A DNA stretch of 64,000 nt from Arthrobacter_H rhombi. GTDB taxonomy: Bacteria > Actinomycetota > Actinomycetes > Actinomycetales > Micrococcaceae. This document shows positions 1 through 8,587 of this stretch, piece after piece; positions within the stretch are counted from its first letter, which is position 1; every line of letters starts with the position of its first letter. The stretch spans positions 1 through 64,000 of the forward strand of contig NZ_BAAAIV010000025.1 of the NCBI RefSeq assembly GCF_039526245.1. The letters are read 5' to 3'. Both the position numbers and the translations under genes were made by a program. The notes beneath the pieces are model-generated. The model had not been told where the DNA came from and ran no database searches. It was given only the letters and a program-made list of their open reading frames with translations.

Positions 1-403
1 TCCAACTTCCACGAACCCGCCATCCGGCCGGCCGCTACGCTCTGGAGCAACTTGTCTAACTTACCTTACCGCGTGTCGCTGTGCAAATCGACCGTTCCCG
101 GTACTTTCTGCACTACGCTGCGCATCCAACCGTCCTGGATTCGGAGCGCAGAACGTTCCGGTCCAATTTGGACTGAATTTGTAGGGTGTGGCCGCCTCCC
201 GATCTTCAGCGTTTCCGCTGTCCTCGTCCCGGCGACTCAGAAAACTTTACACGGAATTGGGGCTCGCACCAAATCGGGGGCCCTCTCGTTCTGGAAGGCC
301 GAATTGCCGCGGGATTCCGGGCCATTTGCCCCCACCGGTGCCCCGGTCCCCGCTGCCCCGAAGATGAGTGCTGGGTCACAGCGCACCTGCCTAGACTGGA
401 GGC
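1..403. other. Non-coding stretch, no gene recognised
   Basis: I see no convincing coding region here. Reading frames that enter it are reverse or out-of-frame shadows of the next gene. Base composition is somewhat less GC-rich than the genes around it. The last few bases hold the promoter of the following gene. The left part may be the upstream region of a leftward gene outside the window, but nothing here proves that. Confidence 0.5.
392..397 (+). promoter_or_regulatory. -10 box (TAGACT), leaderless-type promoter
   Basis: TAGACT ends 6 nt before the ATG at 404, so transcription would be expected to start on or next to the A of the start codon. A GGAGG lies only 1 nt before the ATG, too close to act as a normal Shine-Dalgarno. 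Confidence 0.5.
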
Positions 404-1423
404 ATGTCGACATTTCCTGGTTCCCCGTCCGAGACACCCTCGAGGCCACCCCGCCCCCTGGACCTGCTGAGCCGGCTCGGATTCTCCGAACCCATCGTGA
501 ACGCACCAATGGCCGGTGCCGCAGGCGGTGCCCTGGCAGCGGCCGTCGGAACAGCGGGCGGGCTGGGCATGATCGGCATTGGCTCCGGCGTCACTCCCGA
601 CTGGATTTCCCGACAGGCGGCCGTCGCCCGGACTTCGGGACGTGCTTGGGGCGCCGGTCTGATGGCCTGGGTACTTGAAGAGTCGCTCGAACCCCTGGAG
701 CTCTTGCTCGCCGAGCGTCCTTCCCTGGTCTGCGTCAGCTTCGGTGATCCGGGGCCCGCGGCAGCAATGATCCGCCAAGCGGGAGTGCTGTGTGCCATGC
801 AAGTGGGCAATGCGGCCGACCTGGAACGGGCCCTGGAACCCGATGTCGACGTCGTCGTCTGCCGGGGAGGCGAGGGTGGAGGACACGGGAGGAATGACGT
901 CGCCACCCTCCCCCTGCTGCAAAAGACCCTGGCGTCCACCGGCAAACCGGTCATCGCCGCCGGCGGCATTGCCGATTCCCGCGGCGTGGCCGCAGTATTG
1001 TCGGCCGGGGCGCAGGCAGCCTGGATTGGCACGCGTTTTGCCGCTTCCACCGAGTCGCTCAGCCACGAGCGGGTGAAGGCTGCCATCGCCGGGGCCGGGC
1101 TGGACGACACCATCTTCACCCGCGCCTTTGACATCGCACAGCGCATCCCCTGGCCCGAGGAATTCGGTGGCCGGGCGCTGCGCAATGCGTTCAGTGACCG
1201 ATGGGGCACCCACGAGGAAGCTCTCACCACTGCACTCGGAGGGGACCCGTCCATCACCGAGGCCGTCAACGCAGCACGGCGCGAGGCCGATGTCTCGACC
1301 GCGCCGGTGTATGCGGGTCAGTCAGCAGCGCTCAGTGGCGGTAGTGAATCGGCTGCCGAAATCGTCGCCGACCTCGCCGGGTTCCGCACCCACCTGCTGG
1401 CTGCCGCCGACCGGTGGCGCTGA
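404..1423 (+). CDS. Nitronate monooxygenase / NAD(P)H-dependent flavin oxidoreductase
   Basis: A 339-residue FMN-binding TIM-barrel protein of the nitronate monooxygenase (2-nitropropane dioxygenase) family. These enzymes oxidise alkyl nitronates, such as propionate-3-nitronate, in the cytoplasm. Visible marks are the N-terminal NAPMAGAAGG segment (about residues 33-42), the RGGEGGGHG motif (154-162) carrying the usual active-site His, the AAGGI strand (185-189) and WIGTRF (207-212), typical of the phosphate-binding end of the barrel. Length fits the family. ATG 404 is supported by the -10 box placed for leaderless transcription. The physiological substrate cannot be told; some relatives act as enoyl reductases. 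It overlaps the next gene, so the two are probably co-transcribed. Confidence 0.85.
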   Translation: MSTFPGSPSETPSRPPRPLDLLSRLGFSEPIVNAPMAGAAGGALAAAVGTAGGLGMIGIGSGVTPDWISRQAAVARTSGRAWGAGLMAWVLEESLEPLELLLAERPSLVCVSFGDPGPAAAMIRQAGVLCAMQVGNAADLERALEPDVDVVVCRGGEGGGHGRNDVATLPLLQKTLASTGKPVIAAGGIADSRGVAAVLSAGAQAAWIGTRFAASTESLSHERVKAAIAGAGLDDTIFTRAFDIAQRIPWPEEFGGRALRNAFSDRWGTHEEALTTALGGDPSITEAVNAARREADVSTAPVYAGQSAALSGGSESAAEIVADLAGFRTHLLAAADRWR

Positions 1424-2292
1424 CCTGCATGTCCTCGTGGGAGCACCCGGACCTGACCGTCCGGCAACGGGACCATCTGGGGCACACCTACCCGGGTGCC
1501 GTGATCGAAGCGGACCACAGCTGGCCCTTCGGGATCACCGTGTTGGAGTTCGTGCACGAGGGCCGCCGGCTCCTACTCAAGGCCAGCCCGACATCGCACC
1601 ATCTCGAGCGCGAATACCGGGCTCACACCCGCTGGCTGGGAGACCTGGACGGTGACGTACCCGCCTTGGTCCACTACGACACCGCGGCGAATGTGCTAGT
1701 GAAGACCTTTCTTCCCGGTGGGATCGTCTTGGGTACACCGCAGGAGCACGATGCCGATTGCTTCCGTCAGGCCGGCTCCCTCCTGGCGCGGTTGCATCAC
1801 GGAACCCGGCCCCGCACTGCGCCGCACTATGAGGAGGCGATGACCACCAAAACCCGCGCCTGGTTGGGCAGGGCCGGAGGGTTGGTGCCCAGCGAACAGC
1901 TCACGCGCGTGGCCGAATGGCTGGACGGCTTCCGGCCCCAACCGGTGGACCTGGTCCCCACGCACGGCGACTACCAACCGCGGAACTGGCTGGTCCGGCC
2001 CGACGGAAGGATCGCCGTCATCGACTTCGGCCGCGCCGAATTACGCCCCTGGTACTCGGATCTGGTGCGCATGGACCACCACGACTTCGCGCTCCGTGCG
2101 GACTTGCGGGCCGCCTTCAGGGACGGCTACGGCCCGGAGCCCGGCCCGGTGGACGAAGATGCGGCACCAGGCCGCCTACTGGACGAGCTCATGCAGTCCC
2201 TGGGCACCATCGTGTGGTCCCGCGACGTGGGCGACGCCGTCTTCGAGGAACACGGCAGGTCCATGCTCACCCGGAGCTTGACCCGGCTGTAG
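1414..2292 (+). CDS. Aminoglycoside phosphotransferase-fold (APH) kinase
   Basis: A 292-residue kinase-like protein of the APH/choline kinase superfamily. The catalytic loop is HGDYQPRN (about 184-191) and the metal-binding motif is DFGRAE (204-209). The family phosphorylates hydroxyls of small molecules in the cytoplasm; the substrate here is unknown, and an antibiotic-resistance role should not be assumed. GTG 1414 overlaps the preceding stop by 10 nt. ATG 1429, just after that stop, is an equally plausible start and would give 287 residues. Neither has a clear Shine-Dalgarno, so translation is probably coupled to the upstream gene. It ends convergently with panC, 37 nt away. Confidence 0.8.
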   Translation: MALTCMSSWEHPDLTVRQRDHLGHTYPGAVIEADHSWPFGITVLEFVHEGRRLLLKASPTSHHLEREYRAHTRWLGDLDGDVPALVHYDTAANVLVKTFLPGGIVLGTPQEHDADCFRQAGSLLARLHHGTRPRTAPHYEEAMTTKTRAWLGRAGGLVPSEQLTRVAEWLDGFRPQPVDLVPTHGDYQPRNWLVRPDGRIAVIDFGRAELRPWYSDLVRMDHHDFALRADLRAAFRDGYGPEPGPVDEDAAPGRLLDELMQSLGTIVWSRDVGDAVFEEHGRSMLTRSLTRL

Positions 2293-2329
2293 CTCCGTGG
2301 CCGGCCCGGGCGGGGTCGGGGTCCACCCC

Positions 2330-3289
2330 TCAGGCATCCCCCAACGGCATGTTGTCGATCAACCGGACGGAACCCAGCCGTGCGGCGACCAGAACCAGCG
2401 CGCTGCCCGTGAACGGGGTTTCGCGGCAGTTGAAGGCCAGCGGCTCCAGGGTGTCCGGGTCCACGACCTCGAGGTAGTCCAACTCCACGAGGGGCTGGCT
2501 CGCGATGAGCGCCTCGGCGTCGTCGATCATCAGGGGTTGGTGCGCCTCCGCGCGCTCACGCAACAGGAACAAGGCTCGGCTGAGGACCAGTGCCGCCTCG
2601 GTTTGCTCTGGGGTGAGAAAGCGATTGCGGCTGGACAGGGCCAGACCCTCCGGCGAGCGCACGATGGGCACCGCACGGATCTGGACCGGGTAGGCCAGGT
2701 CGGCGACCATCCGGCGGATGATGGCCAACTGCTGGGCATCCTTCTGCCCGAAGTAGGCGCTGTACTGCACCGGGACCGCGGCCAGGGCGGGCGGTCCGGC
2801 GTGGTGCAGGAGTTGGGCGACGACGGCGAGCATCCCGTCAAAATGCCCGGGACGGGACGCCCCCTCGAACTTCTCCCCCAGCTTCCCGCTGGAGAGCCGG
2901 ACCAACGGCGCCCCCTGCGGGTAAACCTCGGCTTCCTCGGGCGCAAAGACGATGTCTGCCCCCGCGCCGGTCAACAGGTCGATGTCCGCGTCCAGGGTCC
3001 GCGGGTAGCGCTCGAAATCGGTGGGGTCGTCGAATTGAAGGGGGTTCACGAACACGGAGACGACAACGACGTCGTTGGCTGCGCGGGCAGCTGCCACCAG
3101 GTGCCCGTGTCCTGCATGGAGCGCCCCCATGGTGGGGACCAGGGCCAGACGCCGGGCCTGGCCGGCGACGACTCCTTCTTCCAGGAGCCGGGCGGACATG
3201 CTGCGCAGCTCCGCAACAGTGCGGGCCAGGAGGGGGCGCGGTCCCACCGGGTGGGTGCCGTCGTCGTACAGGGTTTCCGGGGTGTTCAC
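2330..3289 (-). CDS. panC: Pantothenate synthetase
   Basis: PanC condenses pantoate and beta-alanine with ATP to give pantothenate, the precursor of coenzyme A. The HIGH-type nucleotide motif appears as PTMGALHAGHG (about 52-62), followed by NPLQF (82-86), GQKDAQQ (181-187) and the ATP-binding loop SSRN (219-222). At 319 residues it is slightly long because of a short proline/alanine-rich insertion just before GQKD (about 166-178). The GTG start is chosen because TAGACT (3296-3301) ends 6 nt before it, a leaderless arrangement. It is the last gene of the leftward folate/PH run, 33 nt after the DUF2520 gene. panD is not adjacent. Confidence 0.95.
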   Translation of the reverse strand: MNTPETLYDDGTHPVGPRPLLARTVAELRSMSARLLEEGVVAGQARRLALVPTMGALHAGHGHLVAAARAANDVVVVSVFVNPLQFDDPTDFERYPRTLDADIDLLTGAGADIVFAPEEAEVYPQGAPLVRLSSGKLGEKFEGASRPGHFDGMLAVVAQLLHHAGPPALAAVPVQYSAYFGQKDAQQLAIIRRMVADLAYPVQIRAVPIVRSPEGLALSSRNRFLTPEQTEAALVLSRALFLLRERAEAHQPLMIDDAEALIASQPLVELDYLEVVDPDTLEPLAFNCRETPFTGSALVLVAARLGSVRLIDNMPLGDA

Positions 3290-3295
3290 GCGTCG

Positions 3296-3301
3296 AGTCT
3301 A
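3296..3301 (-). promoter_or_regulatory. -10 box (TAGACT) of panC, leaderless-type
   Basis: On the minus strand TAGACT is followed by 6 nt and the GTG of panC. It lies in the 33-nt gap after the upstream gene, so panC probably has its own promoter as well as read-through. Confidence 0.55.
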
Positions 3302-3322
3302 GCGCCGTCGCGATGGCGTGGC

Positions 3323-4198
3323 TCAGGCCAGCGCGTCGAGGATCGCGGCGGCCTGGCTCTCGGTCAGCAGGCCGCGGTCCAGCGCGCGCTGGGCGGTGGC
3401 CCGGCCCATGGCCAGGTAGGCGTCGCGGATGTCCGCCGGAATGTTCCCGGCTGCCAGGGCGGCACGGTGCACGTCGATGGTCCCGGTGTCACCCCGGGCC
3501 ACGGGCCCCGTCAGGGCACCCTCCCCCGAGGCCAGGGCGTTCTCCAGCGATCCGCGCATGAGCGGACCCAGGACGCGTTCGGGTGCCTCGACGCCGATGC
3601 GGCGCAACAGTTCCGCGGACTGGCCGGCGATGGTGACCAGGTGGTTCGATGCGTGGGCCAGGGCCGCATGGTAAGTGCCCCGGTCCGCTTCCTCGATGAT
3701 CGTGGATTCGGCACCCATTTCGACGACCAGTGCCTGGGCGATCGGCAGGACCATGGATGCCGCGGTCACCCCGAACATGCAATCCTGCAGGCGATCCAGA
3801 TCCAGGCTCATCCCGGTGAAGCTCATCGCCGGGTGGATGGCCAGCGGGATCGCGCCGGCTGCCTGTGCGGGGGCCAGGATGCCCGTTCCGTAACGGCCGG
3901 CGGTGTGGACGACCAGTTGGCCGGCCTGCCAGTGACCCGCGTCGGCCAGGCCCTGGACCAGAGGCGCCAGCGCATCGTCGGGAACAGCCACGAGCACGAG
4001 CTCGGAGCGCCTGACGATTTCCGGGATGTCCAGCACAGGGACCCCGGGCAGCAGGGCGTCGGCCCGGTCGCGCGAGGATTCGGAGACGGCGTGGACGCCG
4101 ACGACCGCGTGTTCTGCTGCGCGCAGCGCGGCGCCGAGTACGGCACCGACCTTGCCGGCGCCGATGATCCCAACGCCCAGACGGCCGGGTTTAGCCAT
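3323..4198 (-). CDS. Rossmann-like and DUF2520 domain protein
   Basis: A 291-residue protein with an N-terminal NAD(P)-binding fold, GAGKVG at about 13-18, and a C-terminal helical DUF2520 domain resembling the dimerisation domain of hydroxyacid and pyrroline-5-carboxylate reductases. The reaction is not established. It commonly sits beside panC in Actinobacteria, which suggests a link to pantothenate supply (for example ketopantoate reduction), but that is inference. ATG 4198 is preferred over upstream in-frame codons: it has a good AAGGGGA Shine-Dalgarno and overlaps the stop of the upstream gene as ATGGCTAA, typical of coupled translation. Confidence 0.85.
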   Translation of the reverse strand: MAKPGRLGVGIIGAGKVGAVLGAALRAAEHAVVGVHAVSESSRDRADALLPGVPVLDIPEIVRRSELVLVAVPDDALAPLVQGLADAGHWQAGQLVVHTAGRYGTGILAPAQAAGAIPLAIHPAMSFTGMSLDLDRLQDCMFGVTAASMVLPIAQALVVEMGAESTIIEEADRGTYHAALAHASNHLVTIAGQSAELLRRIGVEAPERVLGPLMRGSLENALASGEGALTGPVARGDTGTIDVHRAALAAGNIPADIRDAYLAMGRATAQRALDRGLLTESQAAAILDALA

Positions 4199-5738
4199 GG
4201 TGTTCCCCTTCAAGCCAGTGGTCTCGGTCGTTGAGCCGCCGGGCGGTGGCCGCACGGTCGGCTTGGGTCATGAACAGTTCGCGTCCAGCGTCGAGCCCCA
4301 TCTGCTTCACCCGCGGCGAGATCGGCCCGTCGGTGGTGCACAGCTGGATCTCGGTCAGGCCGAGGCGGCGGTTCAGGGGCCCCTGGGTGAGCCGGATGCC
4401 CTGGATGCGTTCGTGGGCCACGATCACCAGCGAGTGGATGAGGACCCCGGCCCGGGAGAACAGCGCGGTATCCGTGACGGCAAAACCCTGGCGGCGGTAG
4501 GCGAACGGAGAGAGCCAGCGGGCGCTGCGCGGTGAGGTGGTGAAACCCTCGGCGTCGCCCGCCCCGGCGATGCCGGCCTCGACGAGTTCGGCGGGACGAT
4601 CTGTTCCGGGGTCCGGCAACACGATGCCCAGGACGTTGAGGACATCCTGCCGCGTGCCGACCGGCAGCAGGGTCGAGCGCAGGGTGGCGTCCTCGCCCTG
4701 GCCTCCATAGCCGGCGACGTTGACGACGACCTTGTACCAGCCGAAGCGGCGCCAGATGATGCCCTGCGTGACCATGACCGCCTGGACCCGTCCCGGGGGG
4801 ACGGTCTGGTGGCGGGTGTCGAGCAGTCCGTAGCTCAGGCGCAGGCCATCGGCCCCCATGGCTGCCCGGAAGTTGTATCCCTGGTTGAACTGGCCCCACA
4901 GTGCGGGGACCACACCGATGAAGAACGGGATCATGTACAGCAGCGAGAATTCGCCGTGCGAGGCGATGGTGGCGATGGTTCCCCCGACGATGGCCAACAC
5001 CAGGAACCCCACCCAGGGGGAGAGCAGCGTGGCGGCGATCAGCCGGCGGGGCGGGACGACGGCGACGACCCGTTCCGGGGCCTCGGAGGCGACGGCCGGT
5101 GCCGACGTTGCCGGGGTAGGGCCGGCACCGGCGGGTGCCGAGGACGGCGCGGAGGCGCCGTCGTCGTTCCCGGGGACGGGGGCCCCTGCGGCCGGGGTCC
5201 GGTCCTGTTTCAGGCCCGCCGCCCGGGCCAGGATGTCGTTGCGCAAGGCCTTGGCGTCGTCGATCTTGATGAAGGCCAGGCGCATGGCCGTGGCGCCGGC
5301 GTCGGCGACCTCGAACTTGAGCTCGGCCAGGCCGAAGATGCGCGCCAGCAACGGCTGGACGATGTCGATCGCCTGGACCCGGTCGATGCGGGCCTGCCGC
5401 TGTTGGCGGAAGACGACTCCCGAATTGACGTTCACGTGCCGGTCCGTCACCTGGTATTTGGTGAAATACCAGGACAGGAAGAAGACACCCATGATCAGCA
5501 GGAGGACCGCGACGCCGCCGACGATGATCCAGATCAGGGCGGGGGTGAAGGACCAGCCGCCCCCGTCGGAGCCCGACCGGTCCTCGGCGTTGAAGATGTT
5601 CTCGATCCAGTTCTGGCCGAAGAAGTACAGGATCGCCAGCACGGCGATCCAGCCGCGGACCAGCGGGGATACCGGATGGACGCGTTTCCAGGGGACCGTC
5701 GGGTCGGCGGCCTCCGGCGCGGTGGTTTCGCCGCTCAC
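4191..5738 (-). CDS. PH-domain membrane protein, YdbT-like
   Basis: A 515-residue membrane protein with bacterial PH (bPH2/DUF304) domains. Hydrophobic helices lie at about residues 28-45 and 66-92, followed by a first PH domain. Then comes an unusual low-complexity Ala/Pro/Ser-rich linker (about 180-220), another pair of membrane segments (about 235-275) and a second PH-like half containing the FGWYKV and HERIQGIRL segments. The family is uncharacterised in detail; B. subtilis YdbS/YdbT has been linked to resistance against a membrane-active bacteriocin. It overlaps the smaller PH gene upstream by 4 nt (ATGA) and the DUF2520 gene downstream by 8 nt. Confidence 0.8.
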   Translation of the reverse strand: MSGETTAPEAADPTVPWKRVHPVSPLVRGWIAVLAILYFFGQNWIENIFNAEDRSGSDGGGWSFTPALIWIIVGGVAVLLLIMGVFFLSWYFTKYQVTDRHVNVNSGVVFRQQRQARIDRVQAIDIVQPLLARIFGLAELKFEVADAGATAMRLAFIKIDDAKALRNDILARAAGLKQDRTPAAGAPVPGNDDGASAPSSAPAGAGPTPATSAPAVASEAPERVVAVVPPRRLIAATLLSPWVGFLVLAIVGGTIATIASHGEFSLLYMIPFFIGVVPALWGQFNQGYNFRAAMGADGLRLSYGLLDTRHQTVPPGRVQAVMVTQGIIWRRFGWYKVVVNVAGYGGQGEDATLRSTLLPVGTRQDVLNVLGIVLPDPGTDRPAELVEAGIAGAGDAEGFTTSPRSARWLSPFAYRRQGFAVTDTALFSRAGVLIHSLVIVAHERIQGIRLTQGPLNRRLGLTEIQLCTTDGPISPRVKQMGLDAGRELFMTQADRAATARRLNDRDHWLEGEHHG

Positions 5739-6247
5739 AGCCCGGCCAGCCTCGCCTCACCGCGGGCCGAGAGCCGTTCGCGCAGGCGGGTCCCCTCGGC
5801 GGCCGGCAATCCGGGGATCTCGGCCTTGGCAGTGGTGGAGGCCGTATGGAGCTGGACCTTGCACAGCCCCAGCGCACGGTCCACCGGGCCGACGGCGACG
5901 TCGACATATTGCATGCGGCCGTACGGGACCACCAGGACCTTCTGGAACATGATGCCGCTGCGGATGAGCAGGTCGTCGTCGCGTTCGGCGTAGCCGATGG
6001 CACGGACCTGGCGCGGGATGACTGCCATGCGGGCCAGGTCGGCGACGACGACGATGCCGAGCAGGCCCCAAGCCAACCAGGCGGGATATCCGGGCCAGAC
6101 GCCGGTGAGCATGAGCACCAGCGGGACGGCCAGGACGGCCCAGGTGATCAACGCCGAGATCCCCCAGCCAACCAGCCGGACCTTGGCATAGGCCGGTGAG
6201 ACCCGTTGGAACTGCAGTCCCGTCGGGTCAATTGGTTCCTGCGGCAT
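5735..6247 (-). CDS. PH-domain membrane protein, YdbS-like
   Basis: A 170-residue protein with two adjacent hydrophobic helices (about 25-70) followed by one bPH2 domain with the segments VLVVPYGRMQYVDV and CKVQLHTAS. It is the small partner of the larger PH protein encoded immediately downstream; the two presumably form a membrane complex, an inference from the conserved pairing. ATG 6247 is chosen because it gives the family's normal length and has purine-rich AAGGGAG upstream; longer in-frame extensions look like shadow of the preceding gene. It overlaps that gene by 20 nt. Confidence 0.8.
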   Translation of the reverse strand: MPQEPIDPTGLQFQRVSPAYAKVRLVGWGISALITWAVLAVPLVLMLTGVWPGYPAWLAWGLLGIVVVADLARMAVIPRQVRAIGYAERDDDLLIRSGIMFQKVLVVPYGRMQYVDVAVGPVDRALGLCKVQLHTASTTAKAEIPGLPAAEGTRLRERLSARGEARLAGL

Positions 6248-6731
6248 ACCCCTCGTCTCCCTTGCGGTTCCGGCCCCGGGAATCCGGAGCCGATGGGTCA
6301 TCGGGCGGCAGTTTGCAGAACTGCTCGACGACCCATCCCACAATAACCATGACCAGCGAGGCAACAATCATCACCAAGGATGAGATCACCACCTGGTTGC
6401 CCAGCCCGGCGCCACGGACCAGGTCCAGCAGGATGCCGGCATGCCACCCGGCAATCAGGGATCCGGCATAGGCGGTGGCCTGGGCGAGGACCAGGGTGCG
6501 GGCGGCCTGCAACGGATCCAGACGCCGTTTGAGCTTGCCCTGGGTGTAGCGGCGGACGCGCCAGCCGAAACCGAAGGTGATCGTCATGCCGGCGACCATG
6601 GTGATCAGCGAGGGCCATTGCAGGACCGGGGAGGTGAACCCGTAACCTGTCAGCGCCACCTGCGCGACCCACCCCAGCAGGGCGGAGCCCAGGCAAATCA
6701 GCAACAGCCACAGTGGACGGATCGTGCTCAT
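6228..6731 (-). CDS. DUF3180 membrane protein
   Basis: A 167-residue protein with four predicted membrane helices (about 5-28, 37-58, 82-105, 118-142) and a short charged C-terminal tail. It matches the DUF3180 family, which is almost restricted to Actinobacteria and is regularly encoded after folK. No function is known. It starts 4 nt after the folK stop, so the two are surely co-transcribed. Confidence 0.8.
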   Translation of the reverse strand: MSTIRPLWLLLICLGSALLGWVAQVALTGYGFTSPVLQWPSLITMVAGMTITFGFGWRVRRYTQGKLKRRLDPLQAARTLVLAQATAYAGSLIAGWHAGILLDLVRGAGLGNQVVISSLVMIVASLVMVIVGWVVEQFCKLPPDDPSAPDSRGRNRKGDEGYAAGTN

Positions 6732-6735
6732 GTGC

Positions 6736-7242
6736 TCAGCCGTTCCCGTCGGGGGCGTATCTGGTCAGGCCGTCCCTGTCTGCTGCCCGTGCCGCCAGGT
6801 CGGCGACCAGCTCCCCACCCAGGCGTGCCTGCGGATCCATCCAGGCCCACGGCTGGAGCACGAAGGCCCGCTCGGCGGCCCGGGGGTGGGGCAGGGTGAG
6901 GACCTCGTCGTCGGAGGTGGTGTCACCGTAGGTGATGATGTCGACGTCCAGGGTGCGCGGGCCCCACCTGACCTCGCGGGTCCGGTGATGGAGTTGCTCG
7001 ACTGCCTGGCAGTGGCGCAGCAGCTCCAGCGGTGCCAGCGTGGTCTCGACCTCGACGACCTGGTTCAGGAAGTCCGGCTGGTCGGCGGGACCGCCGACGG
7101 GGCGGGTCTGGACGACGTCGGAAACGCTGCATCGCAGCACTGCGGGGTCGGCGGTGAGCTCGTCCACGGCTTCGGTGAGCGTGGTGGAGCGTTCGCCGAG
7201 ATTGCTGCCCAGGGCCAGAACGGCACGCACCGGGGTGCTCAT
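6736..7242 (-). CDS. folK: 6-hydroxymethyl-7,8-dihydropterin pyrophosphokinase
   Basis: FolK transfers pyrophosphate from ATP to 6-hydroxymethyl-dihydropterin, making the substrate of FolP. The 168-residue protein shows the N-terminal ALGSNLGER motif (about 9-17) and the catalytic/metal motif RWGPRTLDVDII (about 99-110) with the two conserved aspartates. The start overlaps the folB stop as ATGA, which indicates translational coupling. The neighbours supply the rest of the pathway. Confidence 0.95.
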   Translation of the reverse strand: MSTPVRAVLALGSNLGERSTTLTEAVDELTADPAVLRCSVSDVVQTRPVGGPADQPDFLNQVVEVETTLAPLELLRHCQAVEQLHHRTREVRWGPRTLDVDIITYGDTTSDDEVLTLPHPRAAERAFVLQPWAWMDPQARLGGELVADLAARAADRDGLTRYAPDGNG

Positions 7243-7634
7243 GCGCGTTCCCGGTGGATCTGGACGGACACGTCGCCGAAGGGCACCTCGATCGGCGCCT
7301 GCGGCTTGTGCACGGTGATGTCCACCGCGGCGACCTCGAATTCGGCGAGCACCATGGCGGCCAGTTCCCCGGCCAGTTTCTCGATGAGGTTGTACGGCCC
7401 GGAGGCGATCACGTCGGTGACCCGTTCGGCAAGCACGCCGTAGTGGGCGGTGTAGGTGACGTCGTCGGAGGCCTCAGCGGCCCGGTTGTCCACGTGCAGG
7501 ACGACGTCGACGACGAACGGCTGCCCGTTGCGCTTCTCGTGTTCGAACACCCCATGGTGGCCGATGGCCGTGATCCCGTTGAGCACGATCCGGTCCCATC
7601 CCCCCGGGGGCATGGAGCGCTGCCCGGTGGACAT
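7239..7634 (-). CDS. folB: Dihydroneopterin aldolase
   Basis: FolB cleaves 7,8-dihydroneopterin to 6-hydroxymethyl-dihydropterin and glycolaldehyde. The 131-residue protein has the family hallmarks GHHGVFEHE near the N-terminus (pterin-binding region), a central NLIEKLA segment with the conserved Glu, and VHKPQAPIEVPF near the C-terminus with the catalytic Lys. ATG 7634 follows the folP stop by 2 nt and gives the usual length; the longer reading frame is only an extension into folP. It overlaps folK by 4 nt. Confidence 0.95.
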   Translation of the reverse strand: MSTGQRSMPPGGWDRIVLNGITAIGHHGVFEHEKRNGQPFVVDVVLHVDNRAAEASDDVTYTAHYGVLAERVTDVIASGPYNLIEKLAGELAAMVLAEFEVAAVDITVHKPQAPIEVPFGDVSVQIHRERA

Positions 7635-7636
7635 GC

Positions 7637-8581
7637 TCAGGACCCCGCCGAGGCCGTCTGTGCGGCGGTGACCGATGCCGGATGGGCCCAGGCATGGGCC
7701 ACCTTGAGCGCGTCGAGGGTTCCCTCGACGTCGTGCACCCGCACGCACCAGGCGCCGGCGGCCGCTGCCAGGGCGCTGGTCGCGGCGGTGGCGACATCGC
7801 GTTCCGTCGGGGCTGCCGGTTTACCGCCTTCGGCGAGCAGGGACCCCAGGAAACGCTTCCGCGAGGTGCCGATGAGGACCTTGTGGCCCAGCGCCTTCAG
7901 CTCGGGGATCGCCTGCAACAACGCCCAGTTGTGCTGGGGATCCTTGGCGAAACCCAGTCCCGGGTCGATGATGAGCTGCTCGGACGCGACACCCGCGTCG
8001 ATGAAGGTGTCCCGCAGGCCCTTCAGCTCGTCCAGCACCTCGGCGACGACGTCGTCGTAGTTGGCCTCGGTGACCATGGACTTCTGGTCGCCCCGGCGGT
8101 GCATCAGCACGTAGGGGACCTTGGATTCCGCGACGAGCGCGGGCATGTCCGGCTCGTGGGTCAGCCCGGACACGTCGTTGACGATGTGTGCGCCCGCGGC
8201 GAGGGCGGCGCGTGCGGTGGAGGTGTGCATCGTGTCGACCGAGACGATGGCGCCGGCCTTCACCAGGGTGGCCACCACCGGGACGATCCGCTCCTTCTCC
8301 TCGGCGGGGTCCACATAGTCGGCGCCGGGGCGGGTTGATTCCCCGCCGACGTCGATGATGTCGGCGCCGGCGTAGAGCATCCGCAGGCCGTGCTGGATGG
8401 CGTCGTCGGCCTTGAGGTACTTGCCCCCATCGCTGAAGGAGTCCTGGGTGACGTTGAGGATGCCCATGACCAGCGTGCGGTCGGTGGGCAGGTCGCCGAC
8501 GGTCTTGGGGGTCTTGACGACGCGGACGACGGGCAGGGGTGAGGTGGCGGGTCCGGTTCCGGGGACTGCTCCGAGGGACAT
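7637..8581 (-). CDS. folP: Dihydropteroate synthase
   Basis: FolP joins p-aminobenzoate to the pterin pyrophosphate to make dihydropteroate; it is the sulfonamide target. The 314-residue TIM-barrel protein shows ILNVTQDSFSDGG (about 41-53), the pterin loop GGESTRPG, DPGLGFAKD and LIGTSRKRFLG. The first roughly 28 residues are a non-conserved Pro/Gly/Val-rich leader. It begins 6 nt after the folE stop and is part of folE-folP-folB-folK. Confidence 0.95.
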   Translation of the reverse strand: MSLGAVPGTGPATSPLPVVRVVKTPKTVGDLPTDRTLVMGILNVTQDSFSDGGKYLKADDAIQHGLRMLYAGADIIDVGGESTRPGADYVDPAEEKERIVPVVATLVKAGAIVSVDTMHTSTARAALAAGAHIVNDVSGLTHEPDMPALVAESKVPYVLMHRRGDQKSMVTEANYDDVVAEVLDELKGLRDTFIDAGVASEQLIIDPGLGFAKDPQHNWALLQAIPELKALGHKVLIGTSRKRFLGSLLAEGGKPAAPTERDVATAATSALAAAAGAWCVRVHDVEGTLDALKVAHAWAHPASVTAAQTASAGS

Positions 8582-8587
8582 GGTGAC

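Noticed and set aside
1414..2292. Aminoglycoside resistance gene
   Set aside because: Only the general APH fold motifs are present; the context is housekeeping and the family is mostly unrelated to resistance. The same holds for 39689-40687.
2297..4234. 645-codon open frame on the plus strand over panC and the DUF2520 gene
   Set aside because: Shadow frame without domain; both minus-strand genes are clearly real.
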